From the NCBI GenBank assembly GCA_001799195.1, contig MGSU01000173.1:993-8618 (forward strand): a stretch of 7,626 bases of DNA, written 5' to 3'. The position numbers and the translations under genes were made by a program. The notes under the pieces were generated by a model, which was given only the letters and a program-made list of their open reading frames with translations, was not told where the DNA came from and ran no database searches. Source of the stretch: Deltaproteobacteria bacterium RIFOXYA12_FULL_61_11 (GTDB lineage Bacteria > Bdellovibrionota_F > JAHFAK01 > YA12-FULL-61-11). Below, piece after piece: positions 5,594 through 7,626 of the stretch. How positions within the stretch are numbered: the stretch's first letter is position 1; each line of letters starts with the position of its first letter.

Positions 5594-6358
5594 ATGAAAT
5601 ACAGCTCCTTCGGCATTTCCGACATCGGCATGAAGCGCAGCAACAACGAGGATGCGTATCTCCTCAACGACACCCTCGGCCTCTACATGGTCGCCGACGG
5701 CATGGGCGGGCATGCGGGCGGGGAGTTCGCCAGCCGCCTCGCCGTGACCCTGGTCGAGGACGTGATGCAGGTCTACTGCGGCGGGGCCGAGACCCACAGC
5801 TTCTATTTCAACGGCCTCGAGGACGTGATCTCGCCCCCCGAGGCCCTGACCCTCGCGCTCAAGATCGCCAACGAGCGGATCATCCGTTCCACCGATACCA
5901 AACCCGAACTCAAGGGCATGGGCACCACCGCGGTGGTGGTGTTCCTCTCGGCCGGCACCGCCCACCTCGCCCATGTTGGAGACAGCCGCATCTACCGGCT
6001 GCGCAGCGGAAAGCTGCGGCAAATGACCGACGACCATTCCCTGGTCAACGAACAGCTCCGCCAGGGTGTGATCACGGCCGAGGAGGCCAAGCGCCACCAG
6101 TTCAAGAACGTAATCACCCGTTCGATCGGCATCCAGGAACAGCTCGAGGTCGACACCTTCGCCCTCGAACTGCAATCCGGCGACCGCTTCCTGCTCTGCT
6201 CCGACGGCCTCTCCAACATGCTCGGCGAGGAAGACCTCCGCCAGACCCTGGCCCAGGGCGACCTCGCCTCAGCCTGCCGCCGCCTGATCGAACTGGCCAA
6301 CGAACACGGCGGGGACGACAACGTCACCGTCGTCCTGCTCGAGCTCGAGGAACCGTGA
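5594..6358 (+). CDS. PP2C-family Ser/Thr protein phosphatase (Stp/PrpC type)
   Basis: A 254-residue cytoplasmic metal-dependent phosphatase that removes phosphate from Ser/Thr in proteins, usually opposing Hanks-type kinases. It is the single-domain bacterial form, with no membrane segment. Motifs: DIGMKRSNNEDAY (10-22), VADGMGGHAGGE (33-44), MGTTAVVV (109-116), AHVGDSRIYRLR (126-137), ITRSIG (174-179), LLCSDGLSNML (200-210) and GGDDNVTVV (239-247). Asp20, Asp35, Asp204 and Asp242 stand at the usual metal-ligand positions, so it should be active. The start at 5594 fits homologues beginning just before 'GisDiG'; the upstream GGTAGG is only 3 nt from the ATG. An in-frame ATG at 5561 falls inside the predicted -10 box and is unlikely to be used. 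The gene overlaps the following glycosyltransferase by 4 bp. No kinase gene is visible in the window. Confidence 0.94.
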   Translation: MKYSSFGISDIGMKRSNNEDAYLLNDTLGLYMVADGMGGHAGGEFASRLAVTLVEDVMQVYCGGAETHSFYFNGLEDVISPPEALTLALKIANERIIRSTDTKPELKGMGTTAVVVFLSAGTAHLAHVGDSRIYRLRSGKLRQMTDDHSLVNEQLRQGVITAEEAKRHQFKNVITRSIGIQEQLEVDTFALELQSGDRFLLCSDGLSNMLGEEDLRQTLAQGDLASACRRLIELANEHGGDDNVTVVLLELEEP

Positions 6359-7626
6359 GCATCGCGGCTCCCGGGGTCCGAGCGCGCCTTGGTCGGCCTT
6401 TGCGCGCTCTCCTCCCGGTCTGGCGAGCGTGGAGCACCTCCCCGTTCGCCCAGGTCCTCTTCCTCCTCCTTCCTATACTCGTGCTCCAACTCCATTGGAT
6501 TCTCCGGGATGATTCGCTCATCGGCGTGGATGTCGCAAACCATCTCCTCTACGCGACCAATTTCCATGACCGCTTCCTCGAAATCTGGCAAACAGCCAGC
6601 ATCTCCTTCTCCGATCAAGTACTGCAAACATTCCATTTGATGATGAACCCTGTGCGGGATAGCACCCTGTATTGGCCCAATGGGTTCAACCTCACCGTCC
6701 TCCCCTTCATGACCATATTCGGCAGGACTCTCCTTGCCGCGAAACTCACCCAAGTGTTCTATCTCTTCGTTCTGCTCCTGGCCACGTACCGACTTGGCAA
6801 CATCCTCGGCGGGCACCGGGCTGGCCTCGCCTCGGTCCTTGTGCTTTTTGCCTATCCCCTCGTTTTCCTGAGCTCGCGACAAACGAACCTCGATCTACCC
6901 CTGGCTGCCGTTGTCGTTCTGGCAACCACGTTCCTCGTCAAAGATGACCTCTTCTCCCGTTGGGTGCCCTCCCTCGGATTCGGTGCTGTGCTTTGCTGGG
7001 CACTGCTCCTCAAGGGTCAGGCGCTCATCTATCTCAGCGGTCCCGTGCTCGTGCATCTCTACCTGGCCGTGCGTCACCTCAGGTTCCAGCGCTTGCTGAA
7101 ACTCGCGCTCGTGGGCACTATCGCGTGCGGATTGCTCTGGTCTTGGTGGGTCAAGAGCCTGCCTACCGCCTTGTTATTCCTCAATGACCATATTTTTGCT
7201 GCAGAAAAGGCGGTCGAGAGCACCTTCTCGTGGGAAGAGAAATATTCTCTCTCGAGCATGACCTATTATCTCCGCAGCAGTTGGTCATTGCTCGGCCCCC
7301 ATCTTGCGATCCTCGCCCTCCCGGCAATCCTCACAGCCCTTGCCCACTCTCCCCTGCGCAACCTGCTGGTGGTGCAATTCCTCCCCGCAGTGCTCGTCCT
7401 GAGCCTGGTATTCACCATCAAACAGGGGCGCTTCCTGCTCCCCCTGTGTCCTTTGCTCGCCACGTGTACCGGCACCTGGCTCGTGCGACTCAAACCCGGT
7501 ACGGGTACGAAGATCGTCGGCATACTGGTGCTGGCCTTCTCCTGCTATCAATTCGTGGGATACAGTTACCTGCCCCGCGAACAACGAACCCTCGGGCCTC
7601 TGCAAACCTGCCCGTCTACCGAGTAC
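6355..7626 (+). CDS. GT-C membrane glycosyltransferase, PMT/GT39-like, C-terminally cut by window end
   Basis: An uninterrupted frame of 424 codons from the GTG at 6355 to the last base, with no stop, so the gene continues outside. The start overlaps the phosphatase stop as GTGA, and GAGG (6347-6350) lies 4 nt before it. The protein is highly hydrophobic, with about ten predicted membrane helices (for example near 32-50, 133-150, 156-174, 181-196, 204-220, 248-266, 312-330, 335-354, 358-376 and 386-404). Helix 1 is followed by an acidic WILRDDSLIGVD loop (48-59), the place of the catalytic Asp in dolichyl/undecaprenyl-phosphate-sugar GT-C enzymes. Later SSRQTNLDLPLAA (173-185) and LLLKGQALIYL (217-227) resemble PMT_2/ArnT-like proteins. 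It would act in the inner membrane with a lipid-linked sugar donor; acceptor and sugar are unknown. Family-level assignment only. Confidence 0.78.
   Translation, partial: MSIAAPGVRARLGRPLRALLPVWRAWSTSPFAQVLFLLLPILVLQLHWILRDDSLIGVDVANHLLYATNFHDRFLEIWQTASISFSDQVLQTFHLMMNPVRDSTLYWPNGFNLTVLPFMTIFGRTLLAAKLTQVFYLFVLLLATYRLGNILGGHRAGLASVLVLFAYPLVFLSSRQTNLDLPLAAVVVLATTFLVKDDLFSRWVPSLGFGAVLCWALLLKGQALIYLSGPVLVHLYLAVRHLRFQRLLKLALVGTIACGLLWSWWVKSLPTALLFLNDHIFAAEKAVESTFSWEEKYSLSSMTYYLRSSWSLLGPHLAILALPAILTALAHSPLRNLLVVQFLPAVLVLSLVFTIKQGRFLLPLCPLLATCTGTWLVRLKPGTGTKIVGILVLAFSCYQFVGYSYLPREQRTLGPLQTCPSTEY

Noticed and set aside
5992-6882. 296-codon minus-strand frame opposite the phosphatase end and glycosyltransferase start
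   Set aside because: Low-complexity charged shadow; the plus-strand frame encodes a credible membrane protein.
7160-7260. AT-richer patch with a TTA codon inside the glycosyltransferase gene
   Set aside because: Short and in frame within a loop segment; too small to argue for recent transfer.

Overview
The window is high-GC bacterial chromosome holding eight protein-coding genes on two divergent arms. Gene content (a Pal lipoprotein, a lipoprotein form of CpoB/YbgF, a sigma-54 activator with an FHA sensor, a PP2C phosphatase) points to a Gram-negative didermal bacterium of the broad deltaproteobacterial type (Myxococcota/Desulfobacterota-like). That placement rests on gene style only, with no rRNA or marker comparison. 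No tRNA, rRNA, insertion sequence, CRISPR array or phage gene was seen.

Left arm, read on the minus strand from about 1980 down to 1: a 472-residue FHA-AAA+-Fis sigma-54 activator, then a small predicted membrane protein 49 bp downstream, then the first ~49 codons of a probable PLP-dependent Lys/Orn/DAP-type decarboxylase cut by the window edge. A good match to a sigma-54 (-24/-12) promoter lies just upstream of the activator, which suggests autoregulation.

Right arm, read on the plus strand from 2156 to the end: pal, cpoB, tsaD and rsmA are packed with gaps of 10 and 0 bp and a 7-bp overlap, and probably form one operon driven by a promoter near 2076-2107. After a 120-bp gap comes a PP2C-type Ser/Thr phosphatase, preceded by its own sigma-70-like promoter whose -10 box sits inside a perfect inverted repeat. 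A GTG-started GT-C (PMT/GT39-like) membrane glycosyltransferase overlaps the phosphatase stop by 4 bp and runs off the end of the window.

Functionally the right arm joins envelope maintenance (Pal, CpoB), translation fidelity (t6A synthesis by TsaD, 16S rRNA dimethylation by RsmA), protein dephosphorylation and glycan transfer. The FHA domain (a phosphothreonine reader) on the left arm and the phosphatase on the right arm could belong to one Ser/Thr phosphorylation circuit, but no kinase is visible here. I found no convincing wholly new system. The best leads are the two regulatory sites and the altered GAFTGA motif of the activator.
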